Shown here one piece after another: positions 1 through 12,899 of a stretch of 64,000 nucleotides of DNA. The DNA comes from Hippophae tibetana. Its lineage: Eukaryota > Streptophyta > Magnoliopsida > Rosales > Elaeagnaceae. The notes beneath the pieces are model-generated. The model was not told the DNA's origin, did no database searches, and was given only the letters and a program-made list of their open reading frames with translations. The position numbers and the translations under genes were made by a program. Where the stretch lies: positions 4,447,001-4,511,000 of the forward strand of contig CM072807.1 of NCBI GenBank assembly GCA_037013495.1, given 5' to 3'. Each line of letters starts with the position of its first letter. Positions within the stretch are counted from its first letter, which is position 1.

Positions 1-1186
1 AATTTATCTTAATTTAAATTAAAAAATAAAACAGGTTAAATTATAAATATCATTATATTATTTTATTAAATTTATTTTATTTTGATCGTTTATCGCTATC
101 ATAAATATCGTTAGCATATATAGACAGCATGGTAATTGTCGTGTTTGGGTGAAAGAATACCGATGAATTGGCTTCTGGGTACTTGAGTCCATAAGCACGT
201 GACAAGCAATCAGATTGTCCGTATAAGTTGAAAAAGACTAATATAAGTAGGATTTGACACGTACAGCTGCTATTATTTTCTTTTTATGGATTTTGTTTGG
301 CGTGGAGCGTTGTCATTTTGCCTGAATTACTCACATAACTCCAAATGTTCAATTATCAAACGGTGAACCTTCATGAACCCCTACGTACATGTATATAAAG
401 TGCTACATATACGATATAGCTAGTCATTTGCATTTCAACACTACCTATTTCTATCGTCAATAATTTTTTTTTAAATAATATTTATAATACTTATTTTATA
501 ATCACAAAACATAGTATTTTATTTTCTAACTTATATATATTTTTATTATTAAAAAATATATAATACATACAATCAATATTAAACACCTTTTAATTAAATA
601 TGATTAAATCCATTGAATCATAACATGATCATTCCTATTCTTAAAATATATTAATATTTACTTTCGATTATTTATGTAATATATAAAGATATATATACTT
701 AAAACAACATAAAATGTTTGAAAATTAATAATTATATTCATTTATATTATTTATTTCTTTACTTTTAAAGGAAATATTTGTAAAAATATCAATAAATCTA
801 AAGAAATTTATAGAAAGTTATTGCAATAAAACGATAAAGAGAAACTTATATTACACTTAGATGATATTTTTATAAGGTTTGAAAAATCTCAATGAATTTT
901 GTAGTAATTATCTTAATAAAATTTGTAAAAACATAAATACGCTCACGTACATTTTGTACTCGTTGATATGGTTTGTATACACACTTTTGAAACTCCTAAA
1001 AAAAATCGTCCGTATATGATCAGGCTCTCTCTTTAATATAAATTGATCAATTATTTTTCTTTAGAGAATATCCTATTTCAAATCATGGTAAATTATCGTT
1101 TTGCTAAACATAGAAAAAACCAAGCAATGAAAATAGATATTTATACACTTGTACCAGCACAAATATTTGTGATAGAACTTGAATTA
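1..1186. other. AT-rich intergenic DNA, possible LTR tail at left edge
   Basis: No gene is visible. Bases about 35-110 resemble the last 80 bases of the copia LTR that ends near 12700, sharing the same order of words including the run TTTATTAAATTTATTTTATTTT, so the left edge may be the tail of a related LTR. Low complexity limits this comparison. A TATA-like word at 392-399 and a CACGTG at 197-202 occur, but no coding exon follows. Confidence 0.4.
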
Positions 1187-1475
1187 TTTTAGAAACTCAC
1201 GTCTAATTAAACTTAATAAGATTTTATTAAGTTAAGCATTGTTTAAATTTATAAGCAACATTACTCCCGAATTCTTGGCCAATGTGAGATTGAATAAAAC
1301 TTATCAGTCCCTCTCCACACAAATAGAGATGGTCTCATAAAACTACGGTGAAAATTAAGGACAAAACCCAAATCATCGATCAAATCAGACCTAATTTTGA
1401 TACCATGTTAGAAACTCAGGTTTAACTTAATTTAATGAGATCTTATTAGTTAGAGTTAGGCCTGAATTTCTAACA
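1187..1475 (-). mobile_element. Rearranged TRIM retrotransposon (minus)
   Basis: A terminal-repeat retrotransposon in miniature related to the copies at 5300 and 12900. The segment 1187-1306 is a 120-bp LTR in reverse orientation. It is followed by a pyrimidine tract (the complement of a polypurine tract) and then, at 1394-1405, by the complement of a TGGTATCA-type primer-binding site for initiator tRNA-Met. The second LTR (1406-1475) is abnormal: it begins with the reverse LTR end (TGTTAGAAACTCAGG) and finishes with the same end in forward orientation (CCTGAATTTCTAACA), forming inverted arms of about 25 bp. No coding capacity, as expected for TRIMs. Confidence 0.65.
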
Positions 1476-4149
1476 AATTATATATAAATATTATCGTTAA
1501 CGTGAATACAATTCTAGGAGTAATTTTTTAGAGTAATTTTATATATTACAATCAATATTGATGCGATAATTTTTTTATTGAATATATTTACGTGAATCCG
1601 ACTGTAATTGTTATTATAAATCATAAAATTATAAGAAGTATAATTTTATATATATATATATATAACCAAAATATACCATCATCGATAAAAAGTGTCATAT
1701 GTAATTAGTACAACTTGCTACCGATTTTTAACTCTATTAATTAAATTAATTTTTAAAATATTTTTTAATCATATTTGATGTATTTTAAAATTGTGATTTG
1801 AAATAGGAGAAATATGAGTCTAGTCACTAAGTGAACAAAAACAAACATAATAATTTGCAATTTGAAATGAGAAATAAAAGAGTTTCTCAAGTTTTTATAT
1901 GATCTAATTAGTCATATTGTTTCATTTTTTAACTTTTAAAAAAAATATGTTTTGAGAAAATAAGTATATGTACATAGTTTAGAAAAATAAATTAGTTTTA
2001 AATTTTTTAAATAATGTTATAATATAAGAAGTATGTGCTAAAGTCATTACAAATTTGTAACATTACTCTTTTGTCTTAAAAGTATTTATAACAAGAAAGG
2101 GAGATTATTATTAGACAAGTGGAGAGCTTAAGCAAGGTCACAAGTTATTCGTTAACTTCAATTGGCCATCGGTTCTGCTGGCCAGAGCATGTACAAAGCT
2201 TATTTAAAGCATTTTTCTTAATTTCTTTTTAGGATGATCGAAATGTTGAAAACAAATCAAAATTATTCGACCCACGCTTTCTATTATTCGCCCAATTAAG
2301 TATGATTTATGAACTAATCATTCTAAACGCTATAGAAGTAGAATATGTCGTGTAGTACTTATTATATAATATATATATTTTTAGTTATTTTTGTCATCTC
2401 TGCAATCATTTATATTATCTTTTAAAATTAATTTATATTATAATTATGCAAACATGTCAAATTAATATTATTATAATTATGTGACTCAATAATAAATAAC
2501 AAATATTCGACTCATATAAATATGTAAAATAGGCTGGTATAAATTATTATAAGGGCACTTATTATTTATTGTTGCTCGCTGAATAAGTTGATAACTCACT
2601 CTCATTAATATGCTATATTTTTATTTTTTCGAAAGTAACACTACATTGTTTTTTTTTTGTTATTATTATATTGATTGTTGATTTAACTTTTTGATCGCAA
2701 ATTTATTATTTTTGCCATCAAGAAAGTGCTTTGCTCTCTTAACAACAAATGCACTTAAATTGAACGCGGAAGGATATTGGAACTCATTAATTATATTTTT
2801 GGGACCAAAGGACTAATTGATTAATTATTGAATAAATTAAGTTGCATCTCTGTTTTCTTTAATTGATTATTATAAAAATTAAGTTGTAGTAATTGTTATA
2901 TTAACTTTTAAAAAAAATCACATAAACTAACCTAAAATTTATAACAACACAATTTCTTCCTAATAATATTAAATAATATTCAATTAAATGTTATTTAACA
3001 TTAAATATGTCTAAACGATTATAATTTAATTAAAATATTGTACATCTGAACGTCGTTAAATATAAATGATATGTCGAATTTTTATTTAATATTAAAAATA
3101 TATGAATTTAATATAAATAAATGTTATTTTTATACTTATAAGTTTTATGAATGCTATTTTTATTTTGAACTATTTATGCTAGTGGAGTTTTAGTGCCAAA
3201 TCAATCATGACAAATTTAAAAAAAAAAGAACAAAAAAATTAAAATTTATATTAACAAAAATAATATCTTTATGTACAATTCATATATTTTTATTACTAAA
3301 AAATATAGTATTTATTTCACTATGTCATTTACTATTCAAGTTAAATTATAAATATTTAAATTTATTTAATAGTAAATTCATTTTAATTAGTTACATATCT
3401 ATTTGATGACCAAATGGGGTACTAACCCCCTCAATTATTGACAAAAAAAAATTTAGGAACAATAACTATAGAATTAACAATAAACTACGTGCATAAAATA
3501 TAATCTTGTTTTTTTAATTTTAATTTTTAAGCCTTTAATGCTCAATAAATTATTACAGAATTAACAATTCTAAATATATTTATACCTATAGGTAGATGTA
3601 ACATCTTTTTTTATTAAATAAAAAATAAAGAACATATTTATAATTATATAAACTTTGTATTATTAATTATTACTATTATAATTATTAAATTAAAGATTAT
3701 TGGGCCTAAAAACAATCAATATTAAATTTGGTGTTTAATTGGAAAAGTTTTAATATTATCAAGATATTATTTTTATTATTATTATTATTTTAAATGTTAT
3801 TTTTTTAAATTTAATTTGTTTATATGATATATTAATTAAATCTAATTTAATGAAAATAATACTATTCATGTCTGAACCATCAGATCTCATGTTATTATTT
3901 TTAACTTTTTGGGTTTGTCCGTTTGTAAAATATCTCAACGGTGTAAAATAATATTAGATTTCCTTATAATCAAAATCTAAAACTTGAAAATCTATTTGAT
4001 TACGTGGAAGTGTACTCATGAGTTATGATTAATTTAGTAGGATTACTAATATATTTTTATTAATAATGAAAAATAATCAAAATGCGAATAAATTTAACGT
4101 GCGTAACATTACAAAATAATGTGATAATCATACCTTAATAACATAAAAT
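1476..4149. other. AT-rich spacer, no gene seen
   Basis: Very AT-rich sequence with short (AT)n runs, for example around 1651-1664. No ORF with recognisable similarity and no splice-consistent coding block is visible on either strand. Confidence 0.5.
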
Positions 4150-4432
4150 TTATACAATTTTTAACTCAAATTTATTTATATCGTGATAAATAAATAAAAT
4201 TGTTAACTTTTCTGTATATTTGTAAGATATATGTGATCTAGATGTAAAAATGTAAAAATTAGTACAAAATTATGTTATTAATATTTTTCAATATTATGAG
4301 AAATTTAAATTACAATCAAGATTTATTTTCTCAAGAAAATAATAACCATATAGTGAAGTTTTTGAGAGCAGAATCATTAACTCTATAATGTTTTTAGCTG
4401 AATTGGAGCAAATCAAACCAAATGAAATATGA

Positions 4433-4472
<40 letters not shown>

Positions 4473-4680
4473 TTAGCCATTAATACAAGTTCACCACATT
4501 GTCTTCCTTAGGACGTACAAATAATACCAGCGATTTTCTCTTCGTGTAACTAACTGTTCACAATTGCCCTACGCAACGAACTCTTGTATTTCCCATTAGA
4601 TAATGCTCGTGCACGTACATTTTTTAACACGTCGATTATCTTCTAATGCAATATTCATTATGGGCGTACACTATCTCATC
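4150..4680. repeat. Segmental duplicate, copy 1 (pairs with 9320-9800)
   Basis: A block of about 0.5 kb that reappears in the same orientation at about 9320-9800. Shared words include GTGAAGTTTTTGAG, CTCTATAATGTTTTT, CCTTTAGCCATTAATACAAG, CTTCCTTAGGAC and GCAACGAACTCTTGTATTT, in the same order. It directly adjoins the truncated GA20-oxidase-like pseudogene on its 3' side (the gene is on minus). Copy 1 contains an expanded CT microsatellite, whereas copy 2 has only a few CT units. Confidence 0.75.
4436..4471. repeat. (CT)n microsatellite
   Basis: About 17 CT dinucleotides in a row inside the duplicated block. The paralogous position near 9590 has only a short CTCTCT run, so the array expanded in this copy or shrank in the other. 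Confidence 0.9.
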
Positions 4681-4709
4681 TTATTTAAGTAAAATAGAAG
4701 GAAATTTAC

Positions 4710-6240
4710 TGTGAAAATATCACAAATATTAATGACAATGGCATTTTGAAGAGGGCGAATGAAATGCCATAGGTTATTGACAAAAACTTCAAGACCACCA
4801 ACTTGGTCTTGGTGAAGAATAGCTAAGGAGGTTGGATTACAGTGAAGACCAATACCAAGTGTTGAATTTGATTCTTGACAAGATGGATAGTAATTCAATC
4901 TCATAATTGAGCAACCATCTTCAAAGAACTTCTTATAATGAAGTCGATCAACTCCTAAACTAATTGTCAAGAACTCCATTATTGCCACATCAAGCTTCTT
5001 CACTGCTTCACAATGTCTTTGATACACCACTCTAGAACAAATACAACCACACGTGTGCACATATAGTTTGTAAGTACAATAATCGAGATTAATATAGACG
5101 TGATCTCGACACATATTTTAAGCTATCAAAAATTACATAAAGTAAATTGAACTTAAAACAATAAAAACAACATCCAATTATATTGAATTACAATGAGTTT
5201 AAATTATTTTAGTTTAACTTGAATAACATTTAAGGTGATATAATGAGCTTAAAAACTTTTTAATAATAAAAATATATGAGCATAAACATAAATGTATTAT
5301 GTTAAGTTTTCTTCGATCTCACATTGGCCATGAGTTCGATAACAATGTTGTTTATAAGCTTAAAAAACTCTTAATTTAATGAGATCTTATTGAGTTGAAT
5401 TAGACCTAAGTTTCTAACATGGTATCAGAGTTAGGCTTGACTTGATTAGTGACTTGGACTTTGTCCTTAACAATCTCACCATAACTTTGTGAGATCACAT
5501 CTATCTGTGTGGAGAAAACTATTAAGTTTCCTTAAGTCTCACATCGACTAAGAATTTGACAACAATATTACTTATAAATTTGGATAACCTTTAATTCAAC
5601 GAAATCTTATTGTGTTGAGTTATACCTAAGTTTCTAACATATTATATATTTTTATGGTTAAAGTTTTAAGAATTTTAACTTTTTTATTTTTTTCGTAAGT
5701 TTTAAAGAGGATTGATAACCAACACAATGTTAGAGATGTATCAGAGTAGTTAATGAACTAATATTATATACTTGTCTTATTTGTTCAAATTTTTCTCCTA
5801 AAGTGAAAAGGAAGTAATTTTTCAGGGGTTGAGAGAAATTTAGATGATGATCAAAAGCAAAAGAAAGAGTCTTTTTAATTTCATGGAAATTTAGATTGAA
5901 AACGCTTAGCGTGAGCACCAGAATAACCCCATAAGCTTCCAAGCATTTTTTTAACCTTGAGCTTTTTGGTAGGAGGAAGCTTAAAGCAAACAACCCATAA
6001 TATCATTAGCTGATTAAATGAGAGTAAGATCAACACCATGATTGATGACTTGAATGAAGCCATGGCTTAAGTATAAAGATCTTATGAGATTGACAGCATT
6101 TTGTGTTTCCAACTCATCACCCTTAAAGAAACCTCCACTAATGCTTCTTTTAGTTTTTCATTAGAATTCACTAAGTTCTCTTTTGGCCATATGAAATTAT
6201 TGGATACAACACATGCAGGATTGTTTCTCTTGAAGATCAT
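4710..6240 (-). pseudogene. Gibberellin 20-oxidase-like pseudogene (2OG-Fe(II) dioxygenase)
   Basis: Members of this family oxidise gibberellin precursors in the cytosol, using 2-oxoglutarate and ferrous iron. Exon 1 spans about 6240-5772. Readable pieces in shifting frames include FIWP, a NHGVD-like word, WGYSGAHAKRF, KKTLSFAFDHHL, and an end near 5772 followed by a GTATAT donor. Exon 2 (5033 to about 4710) is open, with SIMRLNYYPSC, the LHCNPTS iron-site word and LHQDQVGGLEVFV; it ends in ICDIFT where the family has GDTFM. The family HxD iron ligand pair reads H-C-N (codons at 4836-4844), so the metal-binding Asp is lost. Exon 3, with the second His and the Arg that binds 2-oxoglutarate, is not found. 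Intron 1 holds a TRIM. The 60-residue ORF at 5881-6063 is part of exon 1, not a peptide gene. The assignment is strong to family and less certain to the exact GA oxidase subclass. Confidence 0.82.
5300..5639 (+). mobile_element. Complete TRIM retrotransposon with TATTA target duplication
   Basis: Two direct 120-bp LTRs lie at 5300-5419 and 5520-5639. The first starts TGTTAAG and ends TTTCTAACA; the second starts TATTAAG and also ends TTTCTAACA. The primer-binding site TGGTATCAGAGT (5420-5431) directly follows LTR 1 and matches the 3' end of initiator tRNA-Met. A purine-rich stretch (GTGTGGAGAAAAC) precedes LTR 2. Exact 5-bp target duplications TATTA flank it at 5295-5299 and 5640-5644. There is no coding sequence. 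It sits in intron 1 of the GA20-oxidase-like pseudogene. Confidence 0.9.
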
Positions 6241-9200
6241 GATGATGAACAAAAGGGTTATAGGTTTTATTAGAATCTAATTTGTTATGTTGGTGATTAT
6301 GAAGATTAAGGGTGGGTATGAGAATAGTAGTATAGATTCCATTATGTATATATGAAACAAAATTAAATTAAAAAAAGATATCAACGTAATTAGCTGGTAA
6401 ATGGCGATACCTTCAAGTACTTATTGGAAAGTTGTGGTATGTTGATGCATTGACTTACATGTTTTTGAATGTAACAATTATAACGAAGCATACATGTGTG
6501 TTGAAATATTGTTAATGAGAAAATGATCATGAATATTAATTTGTTTATGAAAAGGATGCCAATAGCAAAGATAATTTTATAATGAACTGACAAAAAATAT
6601 TATTTTTAACCAATTGTTGGATAAACTGGCAAAAACTAAAATGACCAATATCTAATTCTAATAGTCAAAGTTACTACTCTATTTATTTAACTTTGATTAT
6701 AGATATTTTTTCCTTTCTTTGTTTTTGCTTTATTTTTCATCTAGATATTGTATTTTATATCTAATACACCTAATTAATTTATAGTTATTGATAAAGTATA
6801 TTATTTAAATGAAACTATGATAATTTAAATGACATATGAAATATATATATATAACATGAGATTAGGTGAGATAAAAAAATAAGAAAATAATTAATCATAA
6901 TTCCTATTTACTAATCATAAACATCATATATTCCTACTATGCTAGGTGGCATGCTAACATTAGTGTGCATTTAATATATATCAAAATTCATGAAATATAA
7001 ACTGACAAAACCAAAAGAATTATATATATTGATACAACTTAAATTGTTAATGTCATAATTATTTTTCATTAATGATGAATTTATTTAACAATAATAATAT
7101 TAAAATATAATATTAAAAAATTAAAAAATAACCTCATATGTTATAATATTAAAAAAAGTAATCGTATTGATATTATTACTTAATTATAACAATAAAATCT
7201 CATTAGGAATAGATTAGGGATGTAAATTTTTTATATGGGGTAAATTTTGGTAGGAATTATTTGATTTGAGATAAGAACTTAGACAATAACATAGAAAATG
7301 AAAAATAGGAAACAATGATAAGTATTTTGTAAAAGGATGCAGATATTATATATTTTATCTTAATAAATATAGAAAATTTTAATTTTTCAATTTTTTTTAT
7401 AGATTTAATCATATTTAAGTTCAAATTAATCATAAGCAGTGAATTATATATTTTATATTTTATCATTAAATTATATTTTTATTTTACTAAAACATTAATA
7501 ATTTTTATTTTATAAAAAATTATTTAAATTATTTATTTAAATTTTAAAATTTTAAAATCTTATAATTATTTTATAATTTATTATTATTATTTTAAACTAG
7601 TTTATAAATTTTTTATCAATATTATTTAATATAAAATGATTATATATTTATTGTTATACATCTTTATTTTTATCACTTTCACATAAATACTATTTATTTT
7701 ATATTTTTATTAATTCTAAATTTTATTTTTATTACAAAATATTTATTATTGATTTATTTTTATTATAGAATAAAGAGTGTTCAACCCCATCGCACTTCGT
7801 CTACCATCCTGAAGAGATATTTGTATGAAAAAGAGAATAGTGAGTCTGCAGACTCTCTGCACACGTGTGCCAAGAAAAGATGTGGTAAGCAATTTTAAAT
7901 AACATAAATAGAAGTGAGCTGGGAAAAGACAAGACGTTGCTTTGGAAGAATCTTGGTGGTTTAATGCTTCCTAAATTATGAGAAGCCGCATCTTTATATG
8001 GAATTCACTACTCAATCTTTTAAATTAAACACTAAATCATGGGGATTTCTATTGCTAAAGTAACTTTAGAGTAATTGTAAAATTGGAGAATTAAAATTAA
8101 GAATTTTACACTCAAAAATTGTTTATAAAAATAACAATAATAATATTATTAAAATTTATAATATAAAAATAACAATTTTTATGTTTAATTTATATATTTT
8201 AATTAAATTAAATGTTTTTTAAAATTAAAGTATAGTTATTTTAATTTGTTTAATGTTGAAAGATTTTTTAAATTGTTTTGGACTAAACAATTTTTTCATA
8301 TCATAATGGGAACCTCCATTATCTAAAATTAATGAATTACTTAATTTATAATCACCCAAATCAGCTAAATTTCAATCCAATTTCAGGAGGAGAGAGAGAG
8401 AGAGAGAGAGAGAGCGTCGAAAACCTTATATATATTGTAATTTATCTTTTCGTTTATATTCAGAGTTAGAAGTCCAAAGATTCTCATAAAAGTGAACTTT
8501 CATATAGCAAAAAGTTGTTTGGAAGTATTAAAAGAAAAATAATTCTATATTATTATGGCCTTAACGATAATATGACTTTTGAGTACATGGAGTCGGAATC
8601 TGTCGGTTATTTCTATTAGTTCAAAACAATTAAATCATAAATATATTACTTTTATTATTGACAAATCACATATTTAAAACATAAAAAATATAATTTGATT
8701 TTAAAAAATTGACAAATGTAGTTATATTTTTTAAAAAATTTGCATATTTGTAAAGTTAAACTTATTTTATTTGGATCCTCTAAGTAAAGCTAAATATGAT
8801 CGTGTATATAGGTTTTTTTATTTTAATTAATATATTACATTTGAAAGTTAAACTTTAACCTTATTTAAAAAAAATGTTATCTTTTTTATTATTGTTTAGT
8901 TTAGCTAGTTCTCCAGTTTTTGTACACACTTACTAATTAAAATATTTTTTTCACTTAAACAAAAATTTGATACTATAAAATATTAATATTATTTAAAATA
9001 TACAAAGCATATCGAAAGGAGGGTTCTTGTTCATGTTTCTTAATTAGTAAACATGTAACAATTTAAGGCATATATTTTCAATTAGTCAACATAATTACCT
9101 TTATTTATAATTGTATCAATTAGATAAGTTGAATATATAGTTTTTCAAATTAAACCGAAATAAAAGCATCACATGCAACTTGCTTAGCAACCTAATTACA

Positions 9201-9319
9201 TGTATTTTTAAATAATGTGTCCACTACGTGAATGTTGATTCTCACTTGCTTAGCTCCTTTACTATTAGGTGTTCTCTTGAGTCTCAATAAGAGACAAATG
9301 CATGCATGTTTATTTTTAT
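6241..9319. other. AT-rich spacer, no gene seen
   Basis: AT-rich DNA upstream of the GA20-oxidase-like pseudogene. Short ORFs here have low-complexity Ile/Lys/Phe composition typical of AT-rich noise. A GA microsatellite lies at 8388-8414. No conserved motif is seen. Confidence 0.5.
8388..8414. repeat. (GA)n microsatellite
   Basis: About thirteen GA/AG dinucleotides in a row, in otherwise AT-rich spacer. Confidence 0.85.
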
Positions 9320-9800
9320 GTAAATTTTTACTCTGAAATCATTTATATCATGACAAATAAAAAAGTTAATTTTTTTATATATATTTGCAAGATACAATTA
9401 TACATACTTATAAAATAAGTATAAATTTATGTTATTAATATTATCAGAATTTTAAATTACAATTAATATTAATTTTCTCAGAAAAATAATATCCACTTGG
9501 TGAAGTTTTTGAGGGTAGAAATAATCAGCTCTATAATGTTTTTGGGTGAATTAAAGCAAATCAAACAAAATAAAATCCGATTACTTTCTCTCTCCTTTAG
9601 CCATTAATACAAGTTCATCTAGTGACATCACCACCATGTCTTCCACGTCTTCCTTAGGACATAGTGATATGCTAAGAATGCCAGTTATTTTCTCTTCGTG
9701 CAATTGTTTACAATTGTCCTATGCAACGAACTCTTGTATTTTCCATTGATAATGCCCATGGACATTCATTTCTTAAAACGTCAATGACACATTAACTATG
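9320..9800. repeat. Segmental duplicate, copy 2
   Basis: Same-strand partner of 4150-4680, diverged by substitutions and small indels but collinear over its whole length. No GA20-oxidase coding sequence is visible on its far side (9800-10500), so if a whole gene was duplicated the coding part has since gone. Confidence 0.72.
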
Positions 9801-10920
9801 AGTATATGAGTTATTAGAGTAATATAATGTGAGAAAACAATGCACATTAGGACATAGAAAAGTGCACGTTAGGATATGGATCTTATTGATCACCAGTGGA
9901 AAAAGGCAAGTTGGGGTACAAATTTTTACTCGTCGTCGCATGGTGCTCTTTGAATGCATACTAGCAATATGCACAGGGGAATAGAAAAAGTGTGTGTTGC
10001 AATAGAGATTGATTTTTTTCATTTTTTTATCTCGTTTTCACTCTGTTTGTCATTGTTTCACCTACATTATAATAATTAAATACAAATTAGTTTTTCATGA
10101 TATTTAGTATGAAACAAGAAAAATAATTGATTTAGAAGTGGTTAAATTACTTTTGTAGAGTTATCACACTCCTAAACTTAACTCTTTATTTGTCCCCAAA
10201 TAAAACCAAATCTAATTAACTAAAATAATATGGGTAGTGCATTCACAAACACATATCTATTAATACCTGCATGTTCAGTAAAAAAAATCTTTATCAAAGA
10301 TTGTATAATTTTATGACAAGAAAGTTCGCATATTCATCAATCAACATTTCATTAATATAAGGCGATGTATGGTTTTTGACGAATTGATTCATATGTGTGT
10401 TGCACATGATATCATCCAATGCACTCATGGAATTAACTTATATAAGCATACTAATCAACTAAGTTTTAGAACAAGTTAATCTATTTTTTACACCCCTCTC
10501 TACTAATGTAAATTATACATTTAGCTAAAAATCAAAAGGATCATCCTTCATGACTATGGAAATTCCCAATGTTATAGCGAAAATTCGAGGATAAATCATT
10601 TTGAAGAAATGAAGAATGATGAGGATCGAGGAATATCATTGTTCTAGCCTATTAATAAATGAGTCATTTAATGGGTTGATTATCCTTTAGATTATGTAGC
10701 AAGCATATTGGATCAACTTTGAGCTATCGAGCAAAATTTATTAAATAAAATCTCATTTGAAAAAATTTATATATAATTGTGAGTACTTTTACTATATCTT
10801 TTTCATCCAATATCTAATTGAGGTGAATAATTTTTTTTAGAAATCTTATAGCATAAGATACTATATTTACAGAGATACAAATTTTTCGATTTGAACTTTT
10901 ATTAGGCTAAAATGGGCTAA
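9801..10920. other. Spacer with possible gypsy 3'-end debris
   Basis: No gene is seen. The stretch about 10570-10640 has the composition and word order (AAATTCGAGGATAAAT, then GATGAGGATCGAGG) often found at the 3' end of Ty3/gypsy elements just before the polypurine tract. There is no supporting pol sequence, so this is only suggestive. Confidence 0.3.
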
Positions 10921-10924
10921 CAAA

Positions 10925-12164
10925 ACTACCCTAGAGATTGCATAAATGGATGTCAAAACTACCCTCCTACATGATGACTTGGAAGAAGAGAAATACATGG
11001 AGCAACCAGAGGGTTTCAAGCAAAGTGGAAAATAAGATTATGTTTACAAATTGAAGAAAAACCTGTATGGCTTAAAAACATGCACAAAGATAATGGTACA
11101 AGAAGTTTGAGTTTGTTATGAGGGAGCAAAACTACAAAATGACTACTTCAAACTATTGTGTTTTTGTGTTGAAATTCTCTGATGATGATTTCATTATTCT
11201 TTTGCTCTATGTGGATGACATGTTGATTATTGGTCAAAATATTTCTAGAATCAACAACTTGAAAAAACAGTTAAGTAAGTCTTTTGCCATGAAAGAATTA
11301 GGGCCAAAAAAGTAGATTCTTGGCATGAGTATTATTAGAGACAGAGACGCCAATAAATTATGGTGATTATAGGAGAAGTACATTGAGAAAGTACTTTAGA
11401 TATTTCATATGGACAATGCTAAAGCGATTAGTTGTCCTCTTGCTAATTACTTTAAGTTAAGTTTTAAGCAGAGCCCTTCTATAGACAAAGAGAAGGAAAA
11501 GATGAAAAATGTTCTATATAATTCAGTAGTTAGAAGTGTGATGTATGTCATGGTTTGTACACGACCAGATATCGCTCATGCAGTTGGAAATGAACATTAG
11601 GCTACAGTGAAATGGATTTTCAGGTATCTTCAAAGTTCTTCCAAAATATGCCTATGATTTAGAAATGACAAACTTATGTTAGTTTGATACACATATGCAT
11701 ATATGGATGGCGATATGGATTCCAAAAAATCCATTTCAGGCTACTTGATTACATTTGTAGGGGGAGCTATGTCATAGCAGTCAAAGTTATAAAACTGTGT
11801 TGTATTGTCCATTATAGAAGCAGAGTTTGTAGTAGTAACAAAAGCATGTAAAGAGTTTCTATGCATGAAAAAATTCTTGAAATAACTTGGGTTATAGCAA
11901 GATAGTTACCAATTATTTTGTGATAGTTATAGTGCTATCTACCTTGGAAAGAACGTCTTATTTCATTTGAGATTAAAATATATTAATGTGAGATATCACT
12001 ATATTAGGGATGTAATGGAAAAGAAGCTACTATAGCTTGAAAAATTCATACAGAGGAAAATGGATCAAACATGTCGACAAAAATTCTTTCAAGATATAAT
12101 TTTGAATATTGTCGTTTAACTGCTGGATTGGTGGAGCCTTTCATGTAATCTGGAGGGGGAGATT
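10925..12164 (+). mobile_element. Ty1/copia 3' pol remnant (RT-RNase H)
   Basis: A degenerate reverse transcriptase to RNase H segment. From 10947 it reads MDVKTTLLHDDLEEE-like sequence. The RT block at 11118-11315 retains LLYVDDMLIIGQN, including the YVDD catalytic box, then SKSFAMKELGP. A further block at 11409-11600 has the PLA-SVMYVMVCTRPDIAHAVG region, and weak RNase H similarity runs to about 12060. Stops and frameshifts break the reading frame. A purine tract, GGAGGGGGAGA (about 12152-12162), precedes the LTR. No gag, protease or integrase is seen on the 5' side, so the element is 5'-truncated. Confidence 0.8.
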
Positions 12165-12700
12165 TGTAGGTCATGCCCACATGGAAAGGGAAGAAAATAA
12201 TTTTTTTTATGTGCAACCACATTTGACAAATTAAAAAAAACATTTTTGTGACTAAAAATTAGCCATTTACGTGGCCAATTTCTGGTTACATAAGGAATAA
12301 GGAATGTTTTTGCCTTAGGGAGATACACCAAAAGAAGAAAAGCAAAGCAAAGCCAAATGAATAATTTTCTTTGATGAAAAATAATGTTGAGTGTGTGAGA
12401 GAGTTAGAGAGTGAGAGAGAATATTTCCAAAAAATACTTAGGATATTTTTCTAAAAATTGAGTGGAAAAATAATGAGTTTAGGTAATATTTGTATATCAC
12501 TATTTTGAGTTTATTTCAATTTGTTGTATTATCTCTTACTTTGTAACCTTTAATTTTATTAGCGAAAAAAATATTTTTTTAAGTTTGTCCGGTGTATGTA
12601 GTCTAAATTAAAGGATGAATCACGTTAAATTACCGATATTATTATTTTACTTTATTAAATTTATTTTATTTTTAACTATTGTGATCCAATAGAACTAACA
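12165..12700 (+). repeat. 3' LTR of the copia remnant
   Basis: Begins TGTAGG immediately after the polypurine tract and plausibly ends AACTAACA at 12700. The 3' boundary is inferred from the terminal CA and from the element-like words up to that point. No target duplication can be checked because the 5' LTR is absent. Confidence 0.55.
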
Positions 12701-12899
12701 TATTATAATTGTCATTACCATGTCACAAGTGTCCTTTTTTTTTCAATAAACCATATGACAAGGGTCTGCTTTTAATAAACTAGTGAAAATACATAGACAA
12801 ATATGACATGTGTCTTCTAGTCATTTGGTGCTGTATTGAACATAAAATGTACATTCGCATGGGATGTAATCAAATTGTTTTGAATAATGTAATCAGATT

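Noticed and set aside
392-399. TATA box with G-box upstream as a promoter
   Set aside because: No coding exon or gene fragment follows in the next 3.5 kb.
5881-6063. 60-residue ORF resembling a secreted signalling peptide
   Set aside because: Its C-terminal half is the GA20-oxidase WGYSGAHAKRF segment and the neighbouring frames continue that enzyme. It is a frameshifted exon, not a peptide gene.
10570-10830. 3' end of a gypsy element
   Set aside because: Only a short word pattern supports it; there is no pol sequence or LTR boundary.
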